From positions 37,663,523 through 37,727,522 of the forward strand of contig NC_092462.1 in the NCBI RefSeq assembly GCF_047495875.1: a stretch of 64,000 bases of DNA. Reading direction: 5' to 3'. Below the pieces are notes generated by a model that worked only from the letters and a program-made list of their open reading frames with translations, did not search any database and was not told the origin of the DNA. This DNA is from Pithys albifrons albifrons. Taxonomy: Eukaryota > Chordata > Aves > Passeriformes > Thamnophilidae. Shown here in pieces: positions 25,101 through 39,427 of the stretch; within the stretch, counting starts at the first letter, position 1, and each line of letters begins with the position of its first letter. Both the position numbers and the translations under genes were made by a program.

Positions 25101-28100
25101 ATTCCCTGAAGTGATTAATATCTTCTGCTATTATTATGGAGTGTGTAAGAATTTAGGTTCATAATAAACACCATTACAGTTATCATCCTGTATGATCATC
25201 ATTATCATAATTTTCTTGACCTGTATCCAGCTCAAACATAATAGATATCTGTCCTCTAAGGTCTAAGTCTTCCTGTTTCAGACTTATATCATGACGAAAG
25301 TTATTGACTCCATTTGTTCAGTGCACTGACTAGTCTAATGTTGAGAATGTGAAATGGGAAATATTTCACTATGGAACTCAATATACAGCAGGGGGAGGGC
25401 GAGAAAACAATAAATCTCTGTAGGAGACTATTAGCAGACTTGGGCTGAAATGAGCTTCAAATCACATCCAAAAAGAGCCTTACATGGAAAAGAAAGTTTG
25501 CCACAATTAAATTTGTAGATAAATCAGTATCTGGGACCACAGCATGAATAAGTAACTACCTTGTCAGTGCTTAAGTAACTGCATCATGATGGAATTTTTA
25601 AGGGTAATGCCTCTATTATAAATACCTTTACTATATGCATTGTATCAATGTCAAGATTTATTCTTATTTCACAATTTTTTCTTATTCTGATCCTTCTTTT
25701 CCAAACTGACTTTCTCATGCATAAGGCATAATATGACAGTGAAGGCTGTGCCTCAAATAATTAGACTCACAAGTTCTCATCAATGCACATCAGTAATTTG
25801 AGGAACCAATCTAAACTGTCAAATATGCTTACTCCAGTTCAGACTTGGAGTACTACTGTACTACTTGTTTTTCCCAGCAGGATGAAAAATGCAAAATGCA
25901 AATGCATATTGATATTTAGAATTCTTCACGGGCCAAAGTTCAGAAATAATAACCACTGGAATTTTTATTAGTTACAACTGTTTTCATTTTCTAGACTCAG
26001 TATTATCTTAGGTTCAGCCTTCAAAGCCAGCTGGGATCTGTTCACCTCTTAACAGGCTGCAGAGTTCCAGGCATCCCTAGACTCATAAAGATAAAAGTGC
26101 ATGACTGGCTTCATTTTGATTTCAGTAACTGCTCCCTGGGCTCTGGTTTCTACCCAGGTAGGGGCTACAGAAGGCTGGCTCAAAATATTAAAGAGGATAG
26201 GATGGACCAGAACTGAAGTCATCCTCCACACAATCTCACTTTCAGCTACCTGACTATCAGTGAGCCACAAATGCTTATAATTACTTAGCAAAGGCTAAAT
26301 TGCCCAGAAGACCTTACTTTTTTTGCAAGTCTGATAATGCCTAATGACAAAAAGTCATTTCACTACTTAAATTGCCTTGTACTACATTAGGTACATCAAT
26401 AGGAACTCTATCAGAGTTAAAGCTGTTGGATCAAATTGTTAATTTGTGCAGATGTTGAGACAACTTTGCTTACAGTACACTAACCTGTGACCAAAGTGTT
26501 TCTCCAGTGTGTACATGTAATTTTAGTTTGACAGTTATGTGTTAAAACAGAGGTTAAATGTATCATTCTGCACTATAAATAGCAGAGCTTATAAAGACAT
26601 CCTTTCTGTGGCATATGAAATGTACTTTTTACCATTTTTTTTCATTTTTGTCTCAAAACCTGCTTGGTTTTGGTCACCACAACTTGGTTATGGTCAGTCT
26701 GATAGAAAGGAAATATTTCTGTTAATTTTACACCTCTCTTTCCCCCTGTTTTTACTACTGAAGAAGTGCCAGCAAAATATGCTTTACTGGCTGGTATCTT
26801 AACAATTTATAAACAGTTCAGAGAAGCATATTCACAGTGGCAATCAGACTGATAATAATCACAATAACACATGCAATTAACTTGGAAGTTGATGATAAAT
26901 TCTAAATGTTGTGAGTCATGGAGAGATATCACTTCTAATGAAGAGCATCTTATAAGACTTTGCTTGGGATGTGGAGATTAATATTATTCTTTTTGAGATT
27001 TGTTAAGGTCAAGGATCGAGTCTCCTGTATTTTTTGCTAGCAATTAACTCCTTTCATATTATTAGTATTACTGTATTATATTATCCAGTAACATTGGCAA
27101 ACCTACTTGAAAAATTGCAAGCCTTTTTTGAACATGCTGAACATTCAGAACAGTTCTGACTGTAATAAAGATATGTCCTCACTGACTTCATCTGCCTGAA
27201 GCTGTTGGTGTGCAAGCTTTATTTCTATTTATTATCTACTGTCCTGTCAATCTGCATTTGTTTTGGCTCCATGTCCTTGTCCATGTGCAAGTGTTGTCAC
27301 TTGCACTAGTAATGGTGCTTCGGGTTTTTTTCATTTGTTTCTGACATTTAGGCTGTTCAAAATAAGCTAAGCTTCACTGTCTGCCAGATCCATCAGCATT
27401 GTGAACATATGTTCTAGTACATGTGTTAGTTCTTCTTTTTTCAGTTTGCACTGTGAACTTCAGTCTCCCCATCCCAATGCAATGCTCTGCTTCACTCTCA
27501 GTGCTGCTACCCATGGCAAAGCAGATTGCATGTGAACGAACATAAGATTTTTAGTAACTACCAATGACCAAAATATTTTGTTCATATAAGTGGTTCAGAA
27601 TGTTGTAATGCAATCAGGTAGATTAATATTGACACTCAAAATTCTGGTTTTGCTTACCACTTTCCTACTTATCTGAGTTGCAGTGCTTTGATTATTAAGT
27701 ACACATGCACTGCTTTTAAGTCATTTTACAGTGATAAATATTGCTCACTAATTATATCCAATTCCATTTTTCAGGTAGCTTTTACAAATGAACTTGATGA
27801 AGAAAAATAGCAGGAAGTGAGGTCAGAATATTTTTACCTATTATGCTTTTTTGTTATTAATGAGAGTTTTAAAGGTATTTAAATACTTATCTCTCATTGT
27901 TTCCAAGGACTGCTCAATGCTTGAAGAGCTTTAGCATTCTGGCCATTACTTACCAATTAGTTTATCTGACATGGTTATTGCTAGTTAAAGGATTTTCTGT
28001 ACTTAGTTTAGCCATATCACTTAATGAGAACTTAAAAATGTAAGGAAGGAAACTTTTCTAAAAGCATTTAACTAACTACCATTAATTCATCTCACTTCAG

Positions 28101-29660
28101 ATAAAGAAGGAAAGGGATCTTCAGAGATTAAATAAATGGCAGCTCTTTTACTAATGCCCTGCAACACTGGCTGAACTGTGAAAATTTTATATTACACAGA
28201 AAAATATCCCAGCCTAATGTGTGCAATTCATAGCTGTCTGAAGGTGTTTATGTGAGGAATTGTTGCTAAAGCATATATTCATAAGTTATCCTTGCAGGGA
28301 TGAATTGTGCAAAGCAAAAAGAACATGAATCGTTCAGTGAGGTCTTTTTTAAAACAGTCTTTGCATTTTCCCTTCAGCAAGAACGTTTAGAGGATCTAGA
28401 TTATACTTGGGGAGAAATTTTCAATTCCACAAGACAGTAATTTAATTGCTGCCACAGGATGTATCATTCCATGCTTCCCATAAGCATCAATCTGTGGTAA
28501 CAGCAGTTGCCGTTTTCCAACTGTACGTTTTCCTGGACAGTTCAGATTTGAGAACAGGTGTTCATGTGGCAATTACAGGGTACAACGCTGTGTTGTTTCA
28601 AACTGAGGTGTATAACAGAAAGGAAACAGAGAAACAGGTTGTTCTTTACATAGAATTTTCGTGACATGACAGAAAAATCTGAGAGAAATTATACTGTGGA
28701 TCAGATGACTGTTTCTGCTTTGCTATATTAGCTGAAGTGCAAGGTAACCATTTTAAAAACACACATATATTCACTTTGGCTTTATTTTTGGAAAAATTCA
28801 GAACGTTCATAAAAATTAATTGGGTGTTTAAAAGTGCATGTGACAGTACTATAAAATATTAAAAGAAAAATATGTCCTGCAGAGGCCTTTTAGTTTAGTC
28901 ACTTTAGTAAGTCTTACATGACATGAACTACATGATGTCATTCCAGTACAGAATAACTAAAAGAGTTTCCCAAAGTTACCAATAGTAACCATTCTCCATT
29001 TTTGCCAAGGTGATCGTCTTTTCACTCAGAAATATGAAAAGAAAATTACCTTCAACTTATAATAATGAAAAATAACAAGTGATGTCTGTCTTTTTCTCTA
29101 AACAGTGCCCACAGTATAGTTTTATTCTTTAATTTCATGTAACCATAGCTCTAATAGCAATAACATAAAGTGTATGACAATTTATGAATACATAATTAAC
29201 TGACTTTAAAAGTCCCTCTTTTTTGTATTTTTTTTGTTTGTTTGGGTTTTTTTTCCCTAGGAAGACAGACTGAAGAAGTGTGAAAACTATCATAGGTAAT
29301 GTTTGGTACAGATAAACATATGAACTGGGCTTCACTGAAAAAAAGAAACTAAAGTTTCTACAACCTGACAATTTGGGAAAAGCTCCAAAATTAATCAAAA
29401 TACTTATAAAAACTCATGGTATTAAATTGACTCCTATGAAATAAATAGCCCTAAGATTGAGTCAAATTATTTTTTCTCAGCTTTACCTTCCTAAGATGGT
29501 AGTTTGTTCAGTTTTGCTGTCCAGCCAGTCACCAGTGAGATGGGAGCTTCAGAGAGTCAGTTTCCCATCTGCTGTCACCTTCTGTCCTCATGTGTATACA
29601 CACAGAGGGAGAATGTTTTGTATTACTACCTGGGGGCAATGTCTGAAAGACAGTCTTTCT

Positions 29661-29690
29661 GTGTAGCCTTACACAGTCCTTAGGCTACAC
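29661..29690. other. Inverted repeat, 9-bp arms
   Basis: GTGTAGCCT and AGGCTACAC are separated by 12 bases. Function unknown. Confidence 0.85.
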
Positions 29691-32068
29691 TGGCTCACTG
29701 GAGTCAGAAATTTCCCTGCTTCCCCAGGAGTTCTTAAAGCTCCTCTTAAAGCACTTCACATGCCCCAGAAACAAGGCTCAGGAAATATGAAATGAGACAG
29801 GGACTGACCTGGGGTCCCACAGTACCCTTGTGGCTCTGGTGAACAGCAGCTTTTGGTGAGCTTGTACATGGCTGTCTGGGGTTTAGTGAAGTTCATTTGA
29901 GCTGTCAAATAACAAAGATGGCAGCATAAATTCCACCACCTGTTCTTCTGTATATGCTGTCGTTTTCCATGTATACTTCATAAATTAATCTGTGTTATAT
30001 AAAACTCCTTTTCAGAACATCTTGGCTCAAAACAAAGTGAATTTTCATAAACTTTCTAGATATATAAAGCAATTGCTTGTGTGTGTACCTCAGTCTTATG
30101 GCAGATACTGAATCATTACACTAACAAGCCCTAAGTCCCATGATAAACCGCTGTCTGATGAAACAGATAGCTCTGGTGTTCAGAGGCTGCAAAAGGCCTT
30201 AAAAGTAAAAACAATATTGACATTGACGAATAGATGAAATACTGCCTTGCTGACTTAGTTGCTTTAAAGGTATTCTGCAGAGTTTTGCCAGAGTAGTTGC
30301 TAAAGGAAACACACAATAAGGTTATTGCAACAAGATACTAGGAGAAGTTTCAAGAAATGTTCAAAGGAAACTGAACTATTTTCTCATATTCAGTGAGATC
30401 TTTCCAAAGCATGATGTAAGTGTGCTGCTATATATACAATTTCGTAATGGTAAACAAAAGACCACACATTGGTATCCAAGAATTAAAATATACTTCAATT
30501 GCCTAATCAAGATATCACAGTCACTTAATTTAGTGCAATTGAAATTGTATTTACAGTTCTGCAAATTATCTAATTATTCCTTGTTCTTATTAATGATGCA
30601 ACTGAAATAGTTCTAAGGCATCCTATTATCTACTGTTTTCTCTGGTGTTATGTTCACCCTCCCTATTTCTTGCTCTGTTGAGTTCTTTGCCAGCAGGAGT
30701 GTGAAGTAGAGAGGGTGAGGATTTCTTCCTCCAGGGGTTGATAATTTAGGGTTTTTTAGTCCTTCTCTGTAGATGCTATGATTTTGTTTTAGGGGGAGAA
30801 CCATGCAACTACACAAAGCTAAACAAGATGCAACAGAAAAAGATCAGATATAATGTAAGTAAAGCTTAGAAACACAGAATGAGCAGCTGCCAATCTCCCA
30901 CCAGTAATTGTGGTATTATAGCTAAGGAAAGCTAGACAATATCATCAGCCCTTATAGCAAGTTGCAGGTATGGTTTATGTTTCTTATGTATTTTTACAAA
31001 TACAGCAAATCAAGATAGAGTAAGTTTAAGACACGGGACAAGTCCCAATGTCCTGATGCATTTAATTTATTTTTTTTTATAAAGGCTGAGGCCTATTCCT
31101 AGGGCTTAGCCATTCCAAGGTGAGTGGTCCACAGAGCTACAATATAAATGAGCCTTGAAACTGAAATTTGCACTTCTGCAAAGCTCTTACTTTACAAAGT
31201 TGTCTCATATTCTTAATAAATGGAGCAGATCACCTTCATACTGAGGCAAATTTCCTATTACGGGAGTTTCTTATCCTAAAGAGAATTTTTTCTCTGCAAA
31301 GTGAAATGTGTGTCAGTGAAAGAAACCAGGTAACATGCTATATCCTTCTGAATATCTCCAGCTGTTCATTTGGAAATTGGATTCATTTGTCTGTGAGCTT
31401 TAAGTATTTTCTTTTAGAATATGTATTGCTAAAATGCAGTTTGCCCTTTACAGCAGAACTAAAATCCCGACATTTTCTACAGCAGAATGATAGCCTGGTA
31501 TGAATAGAAGTCAAATCAGTATCAGAATATTGTATTTATTTTCACTTTACCTTTTACTTATGTACTCTCTGCTGCTTTGAGTTTTATAGTTTTCCTGTAT
31601 TCAGCTTTTCCCACTGTAACTTTTATCAACTCCCCTGTTATTTTTCTGATGCTCTTACTTTCTTTCAGCTGCTTCCAAGAAAATATGAACATAGACACAT
31701 GTCTCAGGAAAAAAATTTAGAGCTCCAGCTCTCAGGTAGCATTGAAATTAAGGCAAACATGTGCTTGATGTATAAGTGCTGTCACAGTTTACTTTCCAGA
31801 GTGTGATAAGCATGTGTCACTCTAGCTGATAAGTAAATCTAGGAATGTCTTAGCTAATCAGAGTATTTGAGACAATTTTTTCCCCAGGGTTTCATTCCTT
31901 TCTAAACAATTCTCTAAATGGGAACAGTTACAAAACTGGTACGTGGGTCATTCTGTTTGGTTCTTACCTGTTTCACTTGAGCCTAAGATGTGCACTTACC
32001 AGAAGTGGAAAAGAACTGAACCAGGGAAGCAAACCAGGGAGTAAGTTATAAAAAATTAAACAAACATT

Positions 32069-32098
32069 TGAAAAAAAAAAAAGGAAAAAAAGAAAGGT
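32069..32098. repeat. A-rich simple tract
   Basis: A run of 12 or more A, then GG, then further A-rich sequence with G interruptions. No AATAAA signal or retrocopy body is recognised before it. Confidence 0.85.
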
Positions 32099-33486
32099 GG
32101 TTACAACATTTCTATGGAAAAAAAACTACCAACTCTACAGGTCAAACTACAGCTAAAATGCAAAATACTTGTATTTTTCCCAGGTAGTCTTTGCTTGAGC
32201 ATCCATGGGGATGAGTAAGTTGATTATTGGAAAGGTACAGCTGCTTATGTGATTCTGAATAATTGGAAGAGGTTGTTTGTAATACCGGTATATGTCTTGA
32301 TTTGTATCTTGGACAATGCAAAGTTTTTGCAGGGAGAACATTTTCTGCCTTGATTTACTTTTGCATTGCACTTCACATGCTTACCATACTAGATCTTCAC
32401 ATGGCTGGTTTTTGGCTTAGAGTGCAGAGGACACACAGATTAAAAAAAAATAAATGTTTGTAGCAGATGACAGTAACTTTCCCACTCCTTTTGTTACACC
32501 TTTTCATAAAAAAGATTTACTCTGCTAAAGGTGGGAAAGCTCACACCAGCACAAAACTGGGAGAAAGTGTAAGTGAAATACACTGTGTGAACCACAACAC
32601 TTCCAGTTCAGTGAAAAGATGATGGTATGGGGAAGATTCATATAGTTTTGGTCATGACCAGTGGGACTTCAGAGGTCAGCCAAGATATTGAAAGTCCACT
32701 AAATACTCAATAAGAAGTGTTTTAAAATGAAAATGACACCATTTTTTGTTTTTCTATTAACATATTTTTATAGTTTTATTATAGATTTACATGGTTATTT
32801 TTCATATATTAAGGAATTATCAAGGAAATATGAAATAAAATGCTATGCCCTCTATTGAATCTATAATTTGTAGTTTTAACAGTAGTAAAGGCATGAAAAG
32901 GTGTTCAGAATTACAACATTTTGTCTGTCTTTAAAGATCAGTAAAATCCTGCAAAGCAGATATGTCCATTCTGACTTTGAAAGAACTTTAAACTTTTTAA
33001 GAGCAATAAGACATGTTCATGACAGTGATTTTTTTTTCACTTGATACCAGCTAATCCATTTATGCTTTACTTATGAGACTTGAAAAGATCCCTAGGATAA
33101 TACTGTGTTTATAAAGTAAAGGCCAGATGTAACAAATTCTTGTGTTTGGATCTGAATTCACATGGCTGTCCATATGAAAATGGAACAAGCCTGAAGCTCA
33201 CTTTTCCACAGGAATTTAGAACAGTCCATGCCATCCTTATTCCTTGTATCCAGAGATGACCATGTTACCATTAATTTTGTCAGCATGTAAATTAAAAAAA
33301 TACTAAGTTATATCCTATGTCACATCCTTTGTCTTCTGACATTGTAAGATAGAGAGCAGTTTGGGTCATGGAAAGTGATGGAAGAGTATTCAAAATAAGT
33401 TATATAGAAATGTATGGGCATAGTCTAAGCCTAATTGCATTGTCATCATATGAAAACTGCTAGGAGCTTTGATCTGGTTGTTAATA

Positions 33487-33525
33487 TTCAATATAATATT
33501 TATTTATTTAATTATTTAAACTTTA
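33487..33525. repeat. TTTA-type AT-rich simple repeat
   Basis: Several TATT/TTTA units in tandem (ATATTTATTTATTTAATTA-like). Very low complexity. Confidence 0.75.
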
Positions 33526-36002
33526 GATCTTAGCTGTTTATTTAATATTCAGTATGTCATTCTATTTCTTATCCATAAAGAGGATGTGAAGAGCATTAGT
33601 GATATTGCGGAACAATTGTGACAACTGAGAGACAGGAAAAGGCAGATTGATTCAATGTTTAAAACAAAAGGACAAAAACATAAGGAAAAGAAAGGACTCT
33701 CTATGTCTCCTCTTCCAAAGCTTGATTTATGTAGCAGCTCATTTGTTTATTCTTTTTCTTGTTTTAAATAAAAATTGAAAAGTGGATCATCTATCCACGA
33801 AAAAACACGGTGTTACTCTTTGATTAATAGTTCATATTGATGTTAGGAGATGCCTAATTATCCATCAGAGTTTGCCTCATTACATAGAGGAACATCATCA
33901 TAGCAGATTAGTCTATGAACAGAGAATCCTTTTTGATAATTAATTCTCATGCTTTAAAGTGTGTAGCCCAAGCAGCAGTCTAGTTCTTCCACTGTAAGAT
34001 TTCTATATACATAATTTTGGAAGCAAACTGTTTGTTGCAAATATTGATGGGGGGTAAAAAGATGCCTGACCTAATCTGAAAGACTTGACTTAAACTGATT
34101 TCTTTTCTTTGCCAGTAGGTTGTCAGAGAATTCCCATGGACTGCAGCTTTCTGAAAACCTCTTATTAACTCCATCTTCTTTCACCATACTCCTTGACATA
34201 GCAGGGAGTGCAAAGGTTATGTTTTAACAACACAGCTAACTTTTGTAATTAAATGGGTGAAACAGCTAGAACTACAGTTCTAGCTTAGTAAAAGCAGAAA
34301 CTTTTTAGTATCAAAGTATCAGAAGAAGGGTTGTAGTTCCACTCTAGACAAAATTGAAAAGAGAAAAACTCTCCAAATAACAGCTAAGAAAAGAAAATAT
34401 TTGGATGATGGAGTGCAGCAATTGAGAGAAGGAACTGAATACTTGATTCAAGAATAAATGTTCTTGAAGCTTATAAAGGCCTGCATTCCAACTGTAAAAA
34501 GTCTAGTAATGCCAGGTGCTTTGTTATAGGAAATAAAATCCAGGAGATACAACAGAAAATCAGAAGTTTATGCCTTCATACTTAGTTCTAACATTTACTC
34601 TGCTATAAATTTAAGGCCTCTTTCAGTAGGTTAGAGAAACCTAATTAAGTATCTTCATGTTTCATGATACTTTCGCACTATGCAGAACATAGGTAAATTC
34701 AATACTCCATAGGAAAGACTTTATGCCTCAGAACTCTAGTTCTTATGTCAGTGAGAGAGGGCATTTTTAAAAACAAAAATGTTGATACGGAAGTTGGAAG
34801 GCAAGAGCAATCTCTTGATATAATACCAAATTTCAAGGAGAAATATCAATTTCAAGAGAGCCTATGCTCTCTTTCATATTTTGAAATCTCTGCTTCAAAG
34901 ATATTTCAAAGACTTCTCTTATTTACAAGAACAAACTCATGCAATAGGAAAAAAACATTGAATTCTTGAAGAACAGGATTAATTGGAAGCTCTGTTTAGG
35001 ACCTGACTATTTACCTGGGATGGCTACCACATACAATGCAAAACAATTACAGAAGTGTAGCCCTTTCAGTTTGGCAGACAGCTATTCAAAGGTTTTGTCA
35101 GTAGATGGCTATATCACAATACCTTGTTGGTAGAGCCTAAGACTTGCAATGAGTTAGAATGTCAGTGGAATTAGTCTGGCAGAATTTGATGCCATGTAAA
35201 AAGTAATTACATGAGTTCTGTGACTTCTATTTCCTTTGTTCCCAAGGACCTGTGTTACGATCCTCTGCAAATGTAAGGTCAGTGCCACCCTCATAGTGGT
35301 ATTTTCCAGTTCTTCAATACAATCTGTTCTCGGCATCTGAGAGGTTAAAAGGAGTGGAATCAAAGAAAAACTATATTCTGAAGACAACACCTATCGCAAA
35401 AGTCAGTGATATATTTTAAAGGAAGAATTAAAAGTATGTCAAAGATAGTTTCAGGCAAAACAGAGAAAATGTCAGTCTAAAGACAGGTCTCAAAATCTGC
35501 AAGGCTTTTTGCAGTGTTACAAAATGTCATATGACGGGTCATCATTTACAACTTTTAACAATCAATATTGTCAGGATGCAAAATTGTGACTCTGCAAGCA
35601 AGGGGATAGTGTTGGAGAGTAATGTATTGATCTTAAGGAAAGTTACACTTTCCTGGATTCACTTAAAAATAGCGTTCTTCTAATTGGCCTTGCAACCTGG
35701 AAGGAACCTTACAATATGCTTCCTTGGGAATAAGTTACTGTATAAATAGCTGTGTGATAAACAGACCTCTTAGAAAGAATCAAATTTTTATGCAGCAAGG
35801 TCACTCTTTTGACAGATCTAATTGTGTCCAGAGAATGATCTGTAAAGACAGCTGTACATTTCTTTGTTATCTTACTGTATGCTTATCATAGTTTCCCTGA
35901 TAACTAATGCAGTTGCCCAGATTCATGTTCAAACTGTAGCCACAGTTACATTCATGGAATTAATGGTTTAAGAAAGTACCAAAGCAAGTGCATCTATCGA
36001 CA

Positions 36003-36960
36003 TGTTGTGAATGAGAGTGGGGCTTTAGACAAAGTTTATTAGAGAAGCCCTTTGGTTGAGTCACAAGATGCAGAAAGGACCCCCATGCTTTCTAAACTCC
36101 TACTCAGAGAGGAGCCTGGATCCAGTCTTAGGCCCAGACTTTGTCGATGGTTTTAAATACAACTTTGTCCTGCAGAGTTAGAGATGGCAAACCAGATACG
36201 TTTACATGAAATGAATTATTTATTATGACAAATGATTAGACAAAGGAACTTACCCAGGATTATTTACTACACAACAAAAAGCTAAAACTACTAGTAGTGT
36301 ACTAAATCAAAGCAATTATATTAAAGCTAGCTAAAAGCAACAATCATTAGAGATCAGTGTAACTCACCATATCAATGCTTGTGGACAGATTTCTTTCTCT
36401 TAAACTCAAAGAGTGTCTTTGAAGGGGCATCCCCACTTCAAGGGAGAATTTCCACACACTTCAAGAAAAGTATGTTAGAAGACTCTGATCCTATGACAGT
36501 GGACTGAACTTGTATAGTGTAAAGTGATTGACTGTCAGTCACATATCTCCAGGTCAGCTTAGCAGTTTATCTGCCAAATCTTTGCCTCACTATCAGGGTG
36601 ATGATTTGGGGTTGATGAACCAAAGTGATTTTAGCATAATTCAATACCAAAAGCAGTATGTGGCCCTCTTCCAGCCCACCACTGACAGATTTGCAAATAG
36701 GGCTTTGTCCTGTTGAGTTGCTTGACCACATTCCAGGATGAAGAGCCCTGCTACACCACAGTAAAGTCTGTTGTAAAAAGATTGTCCATTAAAAAAGCTT
36801 TTGCAACATCTTCTACCTTCCTTCTCATCACCCGAGCAGCACAGTATGTACCTGAGCACCATCATGGGGGCCAGGTGAGACTCAGGACTATCAAGAAACA
36901 AATTCTTCCCAGTTTGGTTGAACTTATTCCATAAGCTACTGTTGTGATAAAGCTATTCCA
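36003..36960. mobile_element. Unclassified repeat-like insertion (possible LTR-derived)
   Basis: The text style changes here: a richer-GC start (GAGAGTGGGGCTTTAGAC), an AATTATTTATTATGAC block that reads as an AATAAA signal on the minus strand, and phrases such as CTACTAGTAGTGTAC that look repeat-derived. I do not find coding signatures and cannot name the family. Both edges are guesses. It could simply be ordinary intron. Confidence 0.3.
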
Positions 36961-38315
36961 GGAAGCAAAATGTTCTGCAAAGTGCCATTCAGAGTTGTAT
37001 GGTTTCTTTTCACTCTTAAGGCCAGTCACTCTACTCTCAGTGCTCTCAACCCATACATTTAGCTAGAGGGTAAGCAGAGAGGAACATAGCTTTTGTTTCC
37101 TGTTTGTGTACTAAGAACTCCTTCCTGATTAGTCTGCTGTGTTATTAATTGGTTCAGTTTTTTGATTATTATATTTACCTTGCAGCAAAAATAAGTTCCT
37201 GTTAATTAATTTTTACTTCTCTTCTAAGACTGCTTTGCTGTATATTTTAACAAACCTCCTTATCCACCATAAGGTGGTTGTATTTTATAATATGTGTCCT
37301 TCCTCTGGTGAACAAAATTATTCGTCCATGGAATATAGATGGCAAACTACTTGGATATAACAAGTGAAACCGAGCTATAAAAATAACTTATTTCCTCACT
37401 TTTTTCAAAGCTGATATTGGGGAAGCATTAAAAAATAGGTACGGGCACATATAGGAAGAAGCAGGTCATATTTTTTTTCAGTTCCAAAACCCTTTTCTGA
37501 ACACAGACAATGAAAGGATGTGAACAGCCTGAGATATATAAAAGATAATTCCTTCAAAGTTAGATATAAAGATAAATCAAAGAAATAGCAATTGTCTTTA
37601 TTTTAAATATTTTAGTTTAAAACATTTATTTATTTGGGAGAGACTGGGCAAAATGCTGAGGTGGATACCAGCGCTTGGGGTTTTTTTAGTTGGTTTAATT
37701 TCGTACATTAACTATAGGATCAATTATTCAGTATGTCTTAGGTTATTTCTGTCTCCATTTTAATGTACAAAATACACTAGACATTGCTTAATACCTGCAA
37801 GATTTTAACTGTGATGTGAAAATAAGATTTTGGTCATTTCCTTGCTTTGGAGGTTTTCAAATGATAAATAATGATTAGATATTTAGTCTATGGCTAAAAG
37901 GTAGTCCCACCTTTCTCCCAGCTGTAGGAACTCTTTTTCTGAGCTAGACTGACACAAATGAAGGAGTCTGCTATCAACTGCAAAACAGACATGTTACCAC
38001 ACCACAACACCACTGAGAGTATCAGGAACCAACTCTTTTAACTGGCAGTTGGAATATATCCATAAAAAAGAAAAATCTTTCTTTATTCCTTATAAAAATA
38101 GGAAAACTTGAGCTATGTCAGCACTACTGACAAACTAGCAAGCCAGCTCTAGCTGCTTATGGGTTGGTCTAACTTACTGTGCTAGATTACTACAACCTAC
38201 ATTGAAGTGTTTCACTCCTTTCCCTGTTGACAAAATCTGGAATGGAAAAGTACGTCAAGGGTTTAATGATGCTTCAGTGGCATCTGTGTAAGCAGTCACC
38301 ACATCCCATATCGAG

Positions 38316-38341
38316 ATATATATATATATATATATATATAT
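38316..38341. repeat. AT dinucleotide microsatellite, about 13 units
   Basis: Uninterrupted alternating A/T at 38316-38341. Likely length-polymorphic between individuals. Confidence 0.97.
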
Positions 38342-38915
38342 GTAACTTGAATGTATTAAATTATCTCAACACTCATCTTGTTGACAAAGGGTTCCCAGAT
38401 GCTTCTCTGTTGGCACCAGAAAGATGGAACAACTGTGGTAAGTCACAATTACCTGGACTTGGGGAATTGGAACAAAGATAGCAGGATTTCTGCATGTCTC
38501 TATTGACTGGAGCTATAGCCTGAGAAAGTTTCACCAAATTCAACTGGCCCCACAGATTCTGCAGTTTCACTCGCTCCTTTCCTCCTTTCATGACTATGCG
38601 AAAACCCATACACAACAAAACAGGTTTGTTCAGAGAAGTTTATCTTAAGTCTGTCATGAAGGAAATCAAGCTAAACTATTATTCATCTGCTCTGTTCAGC
38701 ATCCTGCTCTTAGTAATGCTGACCTTTTCAGGCTGTGGCAAAAGAATGTGTATTTACTACCCATTTTGAAGATATTTCAACTTTAACAGGCTGTAGTTGA
38801 AATTCAACATCAAAATGAAGGTGATATCTGGGAGTTTATAGTCATTGATGTGCAAGCAATGCACATTCAGGATACTCTCCTTAGCCTTGCAGTATATCGT
38901 CCAAGGACTTTCCCT

Positions 38916-39001
38916 TATTATTAATATCAGAAAAGGAACCTACATTTTAGCTTGGCTCATTATTAATATCAGAAAAAAAGACTGCATTTTAAGCTTGCCT
39001 C
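38916..39001. repeat. Imperfect tandem duplication, about 42-base unit, two copies
   Basis: Both copies carry TTATTAATATCAGAAAA, then CATTTTAGCTTG in the first copy and CATTTTAAGCTTGC in the second. They differ by a few substitutions and small indels, so the duplication is not very recent. Confidence 0.85.
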
Positions 39002-39427
39002 TAGCCAGCTAACTCAAACATGACAGCCCAAACAAGGTTCCAAGTGATTGGCACAAATGTCTCCCTAAACAACACTACTTCCAGATCAACAGTAAGTACA
39101 TGGCTTTTCTCAAGTGATCTTACTCTTAGGTGTGCAAAACCATTTTGAAAGAATCGGTTATCTAGTGCTAAAATAAGATTGTCTTAGCTAATTGCAAGTA
39201 GTTACAGATTTTGCTCTTATTTATCAGTCTGTATCAAACTTACCATATCTAGTAGTTTCCACACTACCTGTCTGCTTTTGGAACTTGCTGTAGTCTGGAA
39301 CGGCATGGATCAGATTTTAAAGTCTGTTTGCCAGAAAACTTCCCCATCCTTCATCTGGGTTTACTTAGGAATAATTGGCAGAATATCTTACATAAATACA
39401 GGGGTCAATGTTAGTTACCAATAGCTT

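Larger units (their letters stand above)
22131..36002. other. GALNTL6: Long repeat-poor intron stretch
   Basis: Nearly 14 kb without a recognisable interspersed repeat or gene. It holds only simple A-rich and AT-rich tracts (32069, 33487) and the small inverted repeat at 29661. Confidence 0.55.
36961..39427. other. GALNTL6: Intron sequence with the AT microsatellite and a tandem duplication
   Basis: Apart from 38316-38341 and 38916-39001, nothing recognised. Confidence 0.6.

Noticed and set aside
38311..38345. AT run as a possible promoter TATA element
   Set aside because: It is a simple microsatellite with no downstream gene on either strand.
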